A stretch of 64,000 bases of DNA from NCBI GenBank assembly GCA_003864495.1, contig ML133420.1, positions 1,985,238 through 2,049,237 on the forward strand, read 5' to 3'. This DNA comes from Nemopilema nomurai. Taxonomy: Eukaryota; Cnidaria; Scyphozoa; Rhizostomeae; Rhizostomatidae. The notes under the pieces were generated by a model that saw only the letters and a program-made list of their open reading frames with translations, was not told the origin of the DNA and searched no databases. This document shows, piece by piece, positions 1 to 12,100 of this stretch (position 1 is its first letter; each line of letters begins with the position of its first letter). The translations under genes were made by a program, and so were the position numbers.

Positions 1-276
1 GCGATCTTCAACCAAACTCTAACAATCATCGACAGTCATTTGATTCATAATCCGCCTAAGCAAAACATTCCTGTGAGTATATTGAAACCAGAATTAGCTT
101 CGTTCGAGAGAAAAAACAATCCCTTTGACTGTTTTGAAGTCATAGACAATCATGAGCAGGCGATACAATGATTACAAGTTAAGCACCCGAAGTCTCTTGG
201 TTGTTCGTAATTCCTCTTTCCCCATGAATTGGCTACTCTTCTTGCACAGGTTATTTGATCGGTTTCCTCTTTGCAG

Positions 277-1601
277 GCACTAAACAACTTGCAGTCCACC
301 TATGCTGGCTTTGGTTTTGTCAATAGTGAAAACGTTTTCAAGGTTCGTTCTCGCCAGTTTGGCTATCTTTACTACAAGCAGCTAATTTAATATTGCTGTC
401 ACTGTCTTCTCTCCAGCTGCTTTGCCCAGCAATTGGTGCTGACCGTATAGCAAATTGCATTTTTTTAAACACGAAATTTACCTTCGGTACATCGTCTATG
501 GAGTACCGAATAGTCATCTTCTCCGAATAATCGATTCTTTGATTTTTCTTAAACACCGTTATTTTTATTTTTAACTTATACAAGACATCTGGCCTGTCAT
601 TGCAGCGTGCCATCAAGTAGAAACCTCGTACACAAGTGCATGGGAAGGCACGAACTAGCGATTTTCTTCCCCATAGATGTGTCCCTCAAGATTGATATTA
701 ATTAATCAATTTTTTTTCTCAGTGTCGCCAATTTTTCACGTCCCCCTCAATTTTAAGCCCATATTGTTGAAGCCCCCTTTATGACAAGCCAAAATATCGA
801 AAAAAGGCTCCTTATCATTCTTCAATCTATTTTGGCTTTGAAGGAGATTAGAATTTTCAGAAGCACATACTCTACTGCTGCAGTTGTTTCCCTGATATCC
901 GTTATATACACTGTGTTATTCTCACTGACATGAAGACACCTGGCGTGCTACTCGTTCTAGAAGCGTATTGCGATGTTTCCAGTGTGCTAAGTGTCTCTAT
1001 CTGTCTTATCCCTTCAGGTTTGTGATGAGCCACACCCTTTGCTGGTAAAAGACATGCTTACTCACTGCACAAAAGGTGACATCGACGAAGCTTACAAAAT
1101 CATGTCCCATTTGTGGCGAATGGGGTATTCTGCAGTTGACATAATCACCAATATTTTCAGAGTTTGTAAAAATATGGAAATGGCAGAGTATCTCAAGTTG
1201 GAGTTCATAAAGGTAACATACTTGGCAATTTTTGTTTTGTTTTGCATTCCTTTTTGGTATTCCTGCCATCTACTGCCATCTATAAAGTTCTTCTTCTGCA
1301 TCATTCATTGGCATTCCATATCAACCACCCGAAGCAAACTGCCTTTCTATTGGCACTATTCCCCGATGCTGTCCTATATAGCCATAGCCTAAGCCCAAGG
1401 TCCCTTGCCTCTGCCTAAACCCAAGGTTTCTTGCTTCAGTATTTTTCTCTTCCTGTTACAAAGACATGTATCTTGTATATAATATGTTTTCTTCCTTTTC
1501 AGGAAATTGGCTATACGCACATGAGAGTGGCAGAAGGAGTGAATTCCCTCCTGCAGATGTCTGGACTCCTTGCAAGACTTTGCAGCAAGACAGTAGAATA
1601 A
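277..1601 (+). CDS. RFC2: Replication factor C subunit 2 (RFC2/RFC40), C-terminal exons only
   Basis: RFC2 is a small subunit of the clamp loader that places PCNA on primed DNA. Three exons are visible: 277-342, 1018-1212 and 1503-1601. Each is bounded by AG/GT sites and all are phase 0. The first begins ALNNLQST, the residues that follow the GDMRQ segment in RFC2 proteins. The second begins [13 protein letters not shown] and ends [10 protein letters not shown]. The third begins [12 protein letters not shown] and ends with KTVE and a TAA stop. This is the helical C-terminal collar domain; the AAA+ ATPase part lies to the left of the window. I looked for the preceding GDMRQ exon in bases 1-276 and did not find it, so that stretch is intron. 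Identity is from strong resemblance to remembered vertebrate RFC2, which also distinguishes it from RFC4 and RFC5. It is convergent with TMED2 downstream. Confidence 0.95.
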
Positions 1602-1602
1602 A
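1597..1602 (+). terminator. Possible poly(A) signal overlapping the RFC2 stop codon
   Basis: AATAAA spans the TAA stop codon of RFC2. If used, the 3' UTR would be only some tens of bases long. A signal further downstream is equally possible; only the hexamer is seen. Confidence 0.35.
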
Positions 1603-4600
1603 AGCATCGCTAGTCAAGGAATTTCTCTGCGTCTTCGATCTCAGACGAATGTCTCTCCCATTTATGCAAGTATCTGGCTCTCATTTCAGCATTCCTTGTC
1701 GTCACGTGATGTTTTGAACAGGCATCAGATATTCCAATTGTCTCTGGTGGCTTATGTTTTCCATGTAATGTCCGAATTACGAAGCGAAAGACAACCAAGA
1801 TGAACACCGATAATCATTCGTTAGATGTGTAGAGCATCAATCTCTTAGTACTTTTATTAGAAAACAAAAACAGAAATTCACCTTGAATTTTCAAATCCCT
1901 TAGATATTTGGCTATAAAGTTACACACTGAGTCACTTTAGGTAATGTTATTATTCGATTATTCGACTTTTCGACTTTTAATCTTGTTGCCTACTCTGTGC
2001 ATTTGAGAAAAATCAAACGCTAAGTGGCGAATGGCTCCAAAGCGCTGTTATTTTCAGTGTTCCACTTATAATATTCATCTGTTCACTGATTGACCTTTGA
2101 TATTTTGGTAGTTTCACATTGCTTACACTTAACTATGGATCTAATTGTTCTGGCTGTTTTTATCACCTTTAGTTCCTCTCCATTTTCAACTCACCACAAC
2201 TTCTATTGACACAGCCTAGCAACATTAGGAGTCGATCTGATGACGTCATATTTTGTCGGTCTACCTCCTGACCGCTACCTTTACTTTCAATAGGAAGCCC
2301 ACAAGTTTTCTGCTTATTGCGGTATCACTTCCTAAACACCTTTGAACAAAAATCACTACTTTTTCAAATCCATAGTATTTTTACGCACTTGATTTAAATG
2401 AAGTGCCGCATTGGCATCTTTGAAACCTTAAGGGCCTCATTAAAATATCCAGCCTGATCTCAATAATTCGACATCCGAGAAGAAATGTGTCCAACGTGGA
2501 ATACCGCCCAAAACAACCCAATTTTTCGACATTTTGGACCCCATTTATTGTTCTCATTTAATTTGATGCCAAATGTTTTCCCTCAAAAATTGGCATTTAG
2601 CAAGAGACTTGCTCTTTAAATAAAAATCATTACAAATTTGATATCGGTTGAACACTTCCCATTTAGCACAAAATCAGTAACCAACCCATTTAGCCAAAAT
2701 CAAAAAGTTACCATTTTTGTAAGGCATTAGCCTTACTTTTCTCGCAAAAAATGAGAACAAATTGGGTGTAAGATGAACACTTCCCATACAGCACAAAACT
2801 AGAAACCAACCAGATAACATCACTTTTTAGATGCTCCTCATTTGATTTTGTAAGAAAAATTTGTTTATCTTACCGCATGACCATTACCGCAAGATAATAG
2901 GATGACCATTACCGCAAGACTAAAGCCTTACTTTTTTCTACGAAATTCGGTACCAATTTGATACTTCCAAAACAACACAAAATCATAAACCAACCCTATG
3001 TTTAGACTTTTTAGACGCCCATATATCATTCTTACTTGCTTTTTGCATAAAATAGACCTTTTTGCAAGAAGCTAGCCTTACTTTTCACACAAAGATGTGT
3101 AAAAATTTGATATCAGTAGGGCCCCTCTAAAACTATTCAAAATAAAAATCCAACCAAATCGTTCGAATTTTAAGTGGTTTCTATAAACTTCTCTTATAAT
3201 TTTGGAAAGAAAGAATGTTGACCAAATATTGGCCATTTTTGCAAGACCACAGCCTTACTTTGTTCACGGAAATTGGTACAAATTTGAATCGGTGAAACAC
3301 TTTGCAAACAATAAAAGAAAATAAAAACCAGCCTATCTTCAGACTTTTTAGTTATTAATAAGACTTTTGATCAAAAATGGCCATTGTTGCAAGGCTATAT
3401 TCTTACTCCTTTCACACAAATCAGTACAAATTTGATATAGATTAAACACTTACCAAACAGCACAAAATTAGAAACCAACCCAATAACATCACTTTAGATG
3501 CTCCTATGTCATTCTTGTTTGGTTTTGCAAGATAAAATTTTTGATCAAAACTGGCCATTTTTGCAAGACTATAGCCTTACTTTTTCGCAAATCAGTACAA
3601 ATTTTATGTAGATTTAACACTTGCCAAACAGCACAAAATCAGAAACCAACCCAATAACATCACTTTTTAGTTTTGAATCAGATTTGGAAATTGGAACTTC
3701 AACAAACTTGGATGCTCCTTGATCAAGAAGTTTTTTTAATCCTCCTTTATCATTGAGATTTAGCTTCGGAAGAGAAACATTTCAATAAAAATTATAGCCC
3801 TATAAATTACAAAGAAATCAATACAACAGTAACCTCTTTGAAACATTGCCAGAACCTGTCCAAAACTGAATAGTAAGCGGATCAGTTTGGCCCTAAGAAA
3901 ATTCTCTTTTAATAACAATGACTTCTTTAGCAAAGCACCTTCACAATGATAAGCACCTTCAGATGAAGAGGCAACAAAGGAAGGTGACAAGTTTGCTGGA
4001 AGGAACTTCAACTTGTTCTCTTTTTAAAATCACCATGATGTACTTTTCACACACAAAATCACCCTTTTGTGTTATCATTGAGTACGAAAAAATATTCTAC
4101 TAACAGGCAGGTTTAGCAAATAAATCAGACAATAATGTAAATGTTTTGGGAAACTTTTTACTGTCATATTTCCAGAAAATACTTGTCCACTCTCCATTAC
4201 ATCTGATAAATAGCAGAACAAAACACTGCCTATTTGTACAATAATAGATAACTATTCCAAAGAAAGAGAGTGGCAGGAATTACTTTTAGGAGAAAGCTGG
4301 GATATACATTTGTTTTCATTTGAAGAAGGTATCTACCAATAGTTTCCGATAGATATGCCTGGGCTGACAGGTGTCAAATGAATGTTTTTGCAAACAAAGA
4401 TTAGCTATGTTATTGGGACACATTTTTGCAATGTTGCCAAGAACCAAAAAAAACTGAAAATAAGACTAAGAGGATATCAAAACAATTTTTAAGAATGCCA
4501 AACATTTGCAACTCAAGAAAAAGAATGAAAATTATGTTCAAGGTAGGATGTAATTAAAATGAAATGGGGATGCAAAAAGAGTTTTTCTGATATTTCTATT

Positions 4601-4612
4601 TGCTGCTAAGCA
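1603..4612. other. Intergenic region between convergent RFC2 and TMED2
   Basis: No credible coding exon was found on either strand. Open frames here are short and lack family resemblance or splice context. The stretch should contain the 3' UTR ends of both flanking genes. Its main content is the tandem array at 2560-3690. Confidence 0.6.
2560..3690. repeat. Diverged tandem repeat, about 6-7 copies of a 150-190 bp unit
   Basis: A recurring block reads roughly: GGCCATTTTTGCAAGACTA, AGCCTTACTTT, ACAAATTTGATAT, AACACTT, CAGCACAAAATCAGAAACCA, CCAATAACATCACTTTTTAG, ATGCTCCT. Copies are recognisable near 2570, 2710, 2885, 3055, 3232, 3380 and 3553. The last two are the most alike, and the left-hand copies are more eroded. 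It lies between the 3' ends of two convergent genes. It could be an old minisatellite or tandemly amplified element; no reading frame is preserved. Confidence 0.75.
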
Positions 4613-7483
4613 TTACACTACCCTTTTTACCTCAAAGAATCTCTTTAAGTAATAAACTTGTCCAAGTGTCATGGCAACAAGAATCAGACATTCAAAGAAG
4701 GCCCACCAAACCACACGGCTATTAGTGCTGTCATTAACTAAAATTGAAAGAAAAGGCCAAATTAGAGAAATGAAAAAGAAATGATATTATGTCTTTTTCT
4801 ACCAAAACTGTGATAAAAATTTATTTTTTCAACAGAACGTCAGTGCCTTTTGCATGTCCTCTATACAAACCAAAAACTCCCAAAGATAACACTAGGCAAC
4901 AAAATTGATGACTGATGGCCAAGAGGGCTTAAATTATGATTCAAAGTAAAATCTAATGGACAAATGAATGATCAAGGAAGGCACAGGGTCTGTAAATAGG
5001 TAGAGATGGGTTGCCATTCTCTTAAATGGAGGCATTATGAGTACTTCATGGTACAATAGGATATGGATTGTAATTAGGATGTAAATTAAACTCATGATGT
5101 GGTTGGACAGATGGCAAGGCTGCTTCTCTGCCTTGAAATCTTAAACCTCTGTGAAAATGCTGAAGAAGTACTCACTTGCTCTGTGAACACGGTCTCTAAC
5201 TTCCATATATTCTTGCTCATGTTTGACTCCAATTAAAGTTGAGGACAGCTGGTGAATCATACCATTCAGCTTATCGTGTTCAGCTGCAAACAAAATATAC
5301 AACATTGAGTGATTAGTAAAAGACTATGCCAAATAGAGACAACTGTTTCTAGTCACTTTCCTTCTCTGAGCTATTCTTAAACAGGTATATATATATATAT
5401 ATATCATAGATTGAAGAAAGTAAAACTAAATGGTTAGAGATAAACCATGTAGTTTTACTTTCTTCAATCTATGATATATCACGCTCTATGTGCTAACGTA
5501 TATATATATAAACTTTATCAAATAACAACAATAAAAGACAGCAAAATCAATAGAACTAAACAATCAATCCCATTCACAAATCAATGAAATGTATACACAT
5601 AAGCCAGCTTTTCATTAGCTCATTATTAGTAATATACTTAATCAGTGAAACATATGTCATCAAATTCTGTAAGCAGATTGAAGCAGTCATGGTTATCATG
5701 TCTCTCTTTGGTATGCTGGTTCTAAATATTTCCTGAAATGAACCAGCATGGTCATATTGGTTGTAAACTTCCAAACTTGCAATTTTTGACATGTCAAACA
5801 AGTGAAGCTAAAAATCAAACCAACCATCATCATCTTTTCCTGCTTCCTTGGGGGCTTCCCCAATGTCCATACCAAATTTCACAATCTTTGGGGTCATTGT
5901 TGACATTTTGTTGCTGAAGCAGTAGGTATACACACCATCCATGTGGGCTGCAAATGTATACTTCCCATTGCTCTCTCTATCACCAGAGTAGATTACTTTT
6001 TGATCAGGTCCAACAATCTGGAAAATCAAGTATATACTTAAAAAAATCTATTTTGGTAATCTAATACTGAATTGCTGTCTTGATGCAAGTCAATTTGACT
6101 TAGGCCTTATGTGTGAGTCTTCTATAGCAGCTATGGCGTAAACCGAAAACATGTTGAATTTGAAGTTGACCACATATGATGATATCTCCCTTTCCATTTG
6201 CACAAACATTCTTTGTTTGCTTACATCAACAAGCACTTAAGAAGCACCATATTTAATAGAATGTATTTACAAAAGTACCACACTCGGTAGAATGAATTTT
6301 TGCTGGGTTAGTAAAAAGACAAGTAGATTGAGCAAAAGAGCACCACAATGTTCATTGTTAAAAAAGGGTCATTCAATAATTTACCAAAAATACAAAACCC
6401 AAATTTGGGCATAAGAGAAGAAATATGAACATTAATCTATAAAGCTAGAAAAACTATAGAAAAATATGGTTGTATTTAAACTATAAGGTTTTTTGTATTT
6501 ACATTTCATAAACGTTTTCAAGACATTAACACTTATCGCATAATTGGAGCATTGTATTCCTTCAAAATTGAAGTACAAAAATGAGTATCCACAAGTCTTA
6601 CTTGAGTTTATAATGAGATCAGTGACCAAGTTATATCTCTGCTTTCTAACTGAATTGCAGTGTATGGTATTCTCTGCACCATAGATAGCTAGCCAAATTA
6701 AATTAAGTTAACCTTTGATATTGTTTTTGAGTCTGTACTGATTTATCTCCTTAAAATGTTTTGTATTTAGGGTAGAGAAATTAATAGGAAGAAAAAGCCC
6801 CATTTTCCATTGTGTTTGTTTTTAGGAAATAAAGTAACTGGTATCTATCAGTAATCAGTAAACCAGATATTATGCATAGTTTAAATAAGCATCATTTTTC
6901 CTAAAGTCTTTTGAAATTGAACCAATTTAGAATAAAGCATAGTATCCTTATTCTTGGTTCGAATTTCAGAAAAAAACAATACACTTTAGGCCTATCGCGC
7001 TTTCTAAATACTTGGGCTTGAAAATGTGTATCTTAACATCGTGGTCCATCTTACAAGGTGTTCAGAATGCAAAAATGTATTAAATTTTACCATAGCCCCC
7101 AACAAACTCGAAAATGTTGAACTCCGCAGGGAAAACATACTGTATAGGATATAAATAATAACCAAAATTACACCACACAAGACGCACTTGTCAAATTATG
7201 TAAGGTGGAACTATAAATGGTGCGACGAATAATGTTCACAAAAGTAAAAAAATTGAAATGTTCAGATGGCAAAAAGCGAAAGACTAAAGACCTAATAATA
7301 TTTTACCTTAACATCTATGTCCAAAAATCCTCCGTCTGCAACTTCAAACATAAGGGCCATTTTCGTTCCTGGCGAAACGCGGTCATGGAAACATTCCTCA
7401 CCGTGTGCATCAATGTTGACAAAATAAGAAAAAGCTTGTGGAATAAATACACATAAAAGCAGCAATATTGTACTTAACGCCAT
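4613..7483 (-). CDS. TMED2: TMED2, p24-beta cargo receptor (complete)
   Basis: p24 proteins cycle between ER and Golgi and help package cargo into COPI and COPII vesicles. Four exons with consistent phases: 7307-7483, 5825-6017, 5176-5283 and 4613-4737. Together they encode 200 residues, against 201 in human TMED2. The start at 7483 gives a classic signal peptide ([13 protein letters not shown]). A GOLD domain follows with [39 protein letters not shown] and a second cysteine in [15 protein letters not shown] coiled stretch ([15 protein letters not shown]) and one transmembrane helix come next. The tail ends [11 protein letters not shown], keeping the di-phenylalanine and the KRxx-type COPI signal of the family. 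An in-frame ATG at 7534 would add 17 residues before the signal peptide and is less likely. The neighbour on the same strand upstream is SLF1. Confidence 0.96.
5399..5479. repeat. Near-perfect inverted repeat (long hairpin) in a TMED2 intron
   Basis: Arms 5399-5428 and 5450-5479 are exact reverse complements over 30 bases. After one mismatch, six more pairs form (5430-5435 with 5443-5448) around a 7-nt loop. It sits in the intron between the second and third TMED2 exons and is flanked by (TA)n tracts. This could be a small foldback element inserted in a TA microsatellite, or a hairpin RNA precursor. Confidence 0.9.
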
Positions 7484-8121
7484 GGCGAAATGTAGTGTCG
7501 GACTTCTACGCGAACGAAAGGCTGAGAACGACAAAGTGGCCTATTCTTCACGTCTTTATTGACACGTTTCTAAGAAGTCTCGATATGGAAACCGAGAACG
7601 AGGTCAACAGCATTTTACCGGAAAGTTTGACCGGACAATTACCAACAGGTTACCGGCCAAATTGTAATTTCTCAAGAAACAATCTTCCCTGGTTTAGCTA
7701 AAAAGAAAATTTCTTTAGCTAAATGACTTATCTTCGAGAATTTCGATGTGTAGCTTAAATAAGATTTGTCAGAGGCTAAAAGCCAGCCAAAACGATTCAA
7801 ACGCCCAGACCAAGAGTAAGCGATAACTATGTAGTAAATTTTTCAAATGATCCAAGGTCTTGCGCAAAAAAGCGCAACCAAGTAAGTTATTGATGTTATG
7901 TACACTACCTATTACCAAAGTACGCTAGCTCCATATCCGAGTTTAGCACTGACAATTAGGGGGTATAAAAAAGGGGGGCTAAAACCCTATAAAAAGCGGC
8001 TTTACCGGTGGTTTATTAGTCATTTTTCGGCCTACCTAAGCTAAAGCCCCTCGAGCCAACCAATACCACCCCCCCCCCCTCCCTGGTCCGCGGTGCCTGC
8101 TACGGATACATAGCTATATCG

Positions 8122-8340
8122 TTATTCAACCAAATATTGCAAGAAAGTTAACCTGCCGGTCATAATTACAAATACCACGGTACTAGATGCATCATCTTTA
8201 TTGAGGGTGAGACAGTTGTACACACCACTGATAAACATGCTTGCGTTGGATATCAAAAGAACCACGTTATGGTGCTCTGGTTGCGTAAAACCTATTATAC
8301 TCCAAATAACACACTGCACGCTGACCCAAGTAATCCACAA
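8122..8340 (-). CDS. Possible membrane-protein exon or relic (unrecognised)
   Basis: A minus-strand open stretch starts near LWITWVSVQCVIWSIIGFTQ. A second hydrophobic segment follows (VVLLISNASMFISGVYNCL), then an acidic turn (NKDDASS) and a third apolar segment (TVVFVIMTG). A GT follows the last glycine-arginine (near 8153) and would serve as a donor. An in-frame TGA lies a few codons upstream of the first segment, with no ATG between. As drawn it therefore needs an unseen upstream exon, or it is a pseudogene fragment. I do not recognise the family. Composition (two to three membrane-spanning segments) is the only reason to list it. Confidence 0.2.
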   Translation of the reverse strand: MWITWVSVQCVIWSIIGFTQPEHHNVVLLISNASMFISGVYNCLTLNKDDASSTVVFVIMTGRLTFLQYLVE

Positions 8341-8726
8341 ACACAGGCTGTTATTTCAGTTGGATAAACAGAAACCGTTCGTGACGGGACCGGCTGCAAG
8401 AAAGATTTTTAGGAATAAGCAGAAAAGTAGCCTCTGAGCCTGCTCCACTTAGAAGTCCGAAGAAAAGGTATTCAACGATCCATTTCACGCTTATATACGA
8501 AATTCATTTATATACAACATAAACCGAACCGAAACAATTTTTATTTACAAGTGTTAAAATGATCGATGATATACTGCTAGAAATGCATACTGTATTTCTA
8601 GGGACAGCTATGGGGTGGATATATCGCAGACGTGAAGGGAAACTGTTGCAAGCAGCCATGGAAAATCAGCATAGTCAGTTGCAGAACCAAAAATTATAAC
8701 GATGGAAGCCCAGACTCTAGGGGCAT

Positions 8727-9140
8727 TTGACTTTCTTTCATTCTTCTCTCTTCCTTCTTTCCGTCCCTCTTTCTCATTTCTTCTTACCGTCTTTCTTTTT
8801 CTCATTTCCTTTTCCCGTCCCTCTTTTCCTCTTTCATTCTTCCCCTTCCTACTCTTTTCTTATCCCCTTCCTTTATTTACTCTTCCTTTCTTCCTTTCTT
8901 TCCTTCCTTTTTCTCTCTATTTTTTCCGTCCCTCTTTTCCTCTTTCATTCTTCCTCTTCCTACTCTTTTCTTATCCCCTTCCTTTATTTACTCTTCCTTT
9001 CTTCCTTTCTTTCCTTCCTTTTTCTCTCTATTTTTTCCGTCCCTCTTTTCCTCTTTCATTCTTCCCCTACCTACTCTTTTCTTATCCCCTTCCTTTATTT
9101 ACTCTTCCTTTCTTTCTTTCTGTCCTTCCTTTTCTCCTAG
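8727..9140. repeat. Pyrimidine-rich tract with three 111-bp tandem copies
   Basis: Almost pure C/T on the plus strand. Copies begin at about 8815, 8926 and 9037 with CCGTCCCTCTTTTCC, so the period is 111 bp. Because 111 is a multiple of three, a single frame stays open for about 170 codons, giving a low-complexity FLSFLPFSL-type string that I do not regard as a protein. It lies immediately beyond the SLF1 stop codon. Confidence 0.85.
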
Positions 9141-9191
9141 GTGGTACTTGCGCCAGGCAGGTGAACTGTAAACTAAGCCATAACATTAAAT

Positions 9192-12100
9192 TCAGCAAGC
9201 GAGGTTTTTAATAACACAAAGTAGCATCTTAGAAACTATCGTCTCCTTTTTACAAACACGCCTTGTGTGGTCCATCAAGCTCAGCACCATATCTTCATAA
9301 CTTGCCCCCGTCCTGCCACACCCTTCATTCACGTTTCGCAGCAGAACAATCAGCAGTAGTAGGTACTCTTCCAACTCTTTCGGCAAAACTTTTCTCACAT
9401 TGTTTAGGCCGCCCACTCTACGAATTCCCTGGGAATTTCTGCAGTTCATGAGCAAATCTTTGAGTTCATTAGACGCAGCAAGATCGTAGGCTGACTCTCC
9501 ACCCTTCGTCCTCAATTCAAGCAGCGTTTGTCCTAAAAAGCAACAGAGTAGCGTATCTAATATAGGTTGATGCACTCCAGCAAGATGAATTATGAAAAAT
9601 GCGCGAAGGAATTCAAGCTGCACTTCATATTTTGAAATGATGCAACAAAAACCGGAAACAATTTGCCAAACTTATACCTCCCTAATTTCCTTTCAAAACA
9701 GAATGGACAAATTTCGATTTACACTTCAACTGAAAATCCCAAAAAACTACTTTTGATTCGGGCAAAAAGTATGTGCATCGAAGGCCCCTTAGAAATACAA
9801 AATTGAAACTCTGCGATATTAACAACTTTAACCAGCAACTTCAAGGTCGTAATCTCTTAGCTTATAAAAACGGACAGAAAATCTTATATCAGATTACTTT
9901 TATTAATTGGGATCCAAGAGGACATTATATATTATAAATACGGAGGTGCCGAACGTGCCTGCGCGCTTCTGATCGCAGGTGCCATAGCTACTGCAGCCAA
10001 AGGGACGTCTTCAGATATTTGCAAGTAAACAAAAGTCATCGTATCTCACAAAAACATCGTTAGGCTCAGTATGAACACTTGGAACGTCCCATCTTCAGTT
10101 CCTGCCTACACAACATCTGAATTGTCAGTGAAATCAATGTCATTTAGGGAAATTCAGGGGATTATTTTTAAAAGTGCCATGTTCGTACCTCCAGCTTCGA
10201 TGAGCAGCTTGGCGACCTCAAAACGGTTGTTAGCGGCTGCATCGTGCAGTGCAGAAAAGCCATTGACCCCGGTAGCAAAGATGTCCAGGTCTGAAAAACG
10301 ACAGCAACCATCATATCAAAATGCTTATAACATGTCAAAATTAGTTTTTCGTAAGGGCAAAAGAAATTCCACTTTTGCACCAACCTGGCATATACAAGAA
10401 TATGTGTAATAAAAGTATCGCATGTGATGAAAGGTACTGAAATCATTGATTCAACTAACTATCCCGCTAAAATTTGCGCAAGGACATGCTTCCAATTAAA
10501 ATAAAATGTTGAACACTTTGCTGATAAAAATGATGCAAGAATGAGCATCTGCTTCTACACACCATGTGAATAAAATAATGCGGGTAACAAGCAATTGAAT
10601 ACGAGGTTAGCTATCATCATTGTGATGGAATGGAAACGAGGTGTGTGAATACAGCCAGATTGAAATCCATGGGATATTATCAATTTACGTACCCTTCCTG
10701 TACGATCTCAGATTCAAGGAAGCTAAAATTTCTGTGTTTTACAAAAGTATACTGGAAAAGGGGGTTGGGTTGTTCGATGTTTGACGATTCTCACCTTTGC
10801 TCTTCAGTAACTCGGCGACGCAAGCATCATGGCCGTGGTTGCTCGCTTCGTGCAGTGCCGTCCAGCCGGCGTTGTCTCTGAGATTCGGGTCCAGTCCACG
10901 AAGAAGGAGCAGCTTCACGTCCTTAGGCCGGCCTTTGATGCACGCCACGTGCAGCTGGTTCTCACCTTCATAACAGGATTTTGAAAACTTAAAGCTCACT
11001 GTCATCTTGAATTAATGGATATTAAGACAAGAAGGTGGAAACGGCTAATGAACTATACGAAAACCTTGCAAGTAGATTCATGGGCCCATAAAACGAGGGG
11101 GGGCAAATGACCACCTAAGGCACGGAAATTTTAAAAGGGTGTAGAAAAAACGTTGGCAATAGCGACAACAACAGTAAAAACCAACAACAACAGCAAAATC
11201 CAACAACTACAACAAAGTTGGGCAGCCTCTACTTCGTTTTGAAAAAGGGAGGTTATCTAAAAACAAGAACATTGACTAGAAAATAAATTTTAATTTTTCT
11301 CATCTTTTCGGTAATCTTTTTCGAAGGGGTGAATATATTCAAGGACATGTTCAGGACGCATTGGTTTACCTCTTATATTTCTCTTTACAGTAATATTTTT
11401 TTCGCTTCCAGGCAAATTCATCTTTAAGGCCTCGGTGTTGGAATTCCTGTGAAAACGAAACGAATAGTTGCAGAGATGCCAGAAATAGGCATTACACCAA
11501 AAAGAGGCAGCTTAACCAGTAAAGAAACTCATTTGACGTCAGCTAATGCATGGTGCAATGGGTGTTGCATCACGGGATGGCAGTAATCAAATGATCTATG
11601 GCTCTGTACTTGGAACCGGTGCAATTCAAAACAATCATCTGCATCATCCAGAGCCACAAGAGGTCTGGGGCAAGAAGCATTAACATGACGTAACACAGTT
11701 TCATTTTTACAAATGTCCCATTATAGCTAAAGAATATTGTAAATGCAAATGACAAAAATGAATGATGATGAGAGGTTTACACATTCAATAAAAATTTAAA
11801 GCGAAAATAAATTGAAGTACTAGTTACCCGATGACAGCCAATGGCTTCTGGCGGTTCTTGCTCTTTCCTTTGTTGACATTTACTAGCACATCACTGCTGC
11901 CTTGGCGTGTGGGTATCAGGTGAAAGTAGCAGGAAAGCTACGAGAAAGTCAGTGCCTGGTCACAGAGAGATACTAAGCCAAAGTTGTCAATACACGTCAC
12001 GTGGGCAAAACATCAAGGGTCTGTAGCCAGTTCTCGCTGTTTGATTAAAATCATATGGGGAGCATGTCTAACAATACCCACACGTTTAATGATATTAATG

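Larger units (their letters stand above)
7484..9191. other. Intergenic region between TMED2 5' end and SLF1 3' end
   Basis: Just upstream of the TMED2 start this should hold the TMED2 promoter; I could not identify a core promoter motif with confidence. It contains a C11 tract near 8070, a hydrophobic open frame on the minus strand (8122-8340, listed separately) and the pyrimidine-rich repeat at 8727-9140. Confidence 0.5.

Noticed and set aside
8702..9211. 169-codon plus-strand open frame rich in F, L, S and P
   Set aside because: Translation of the 111-bp pyrimidine repeat; no domain and no start context.
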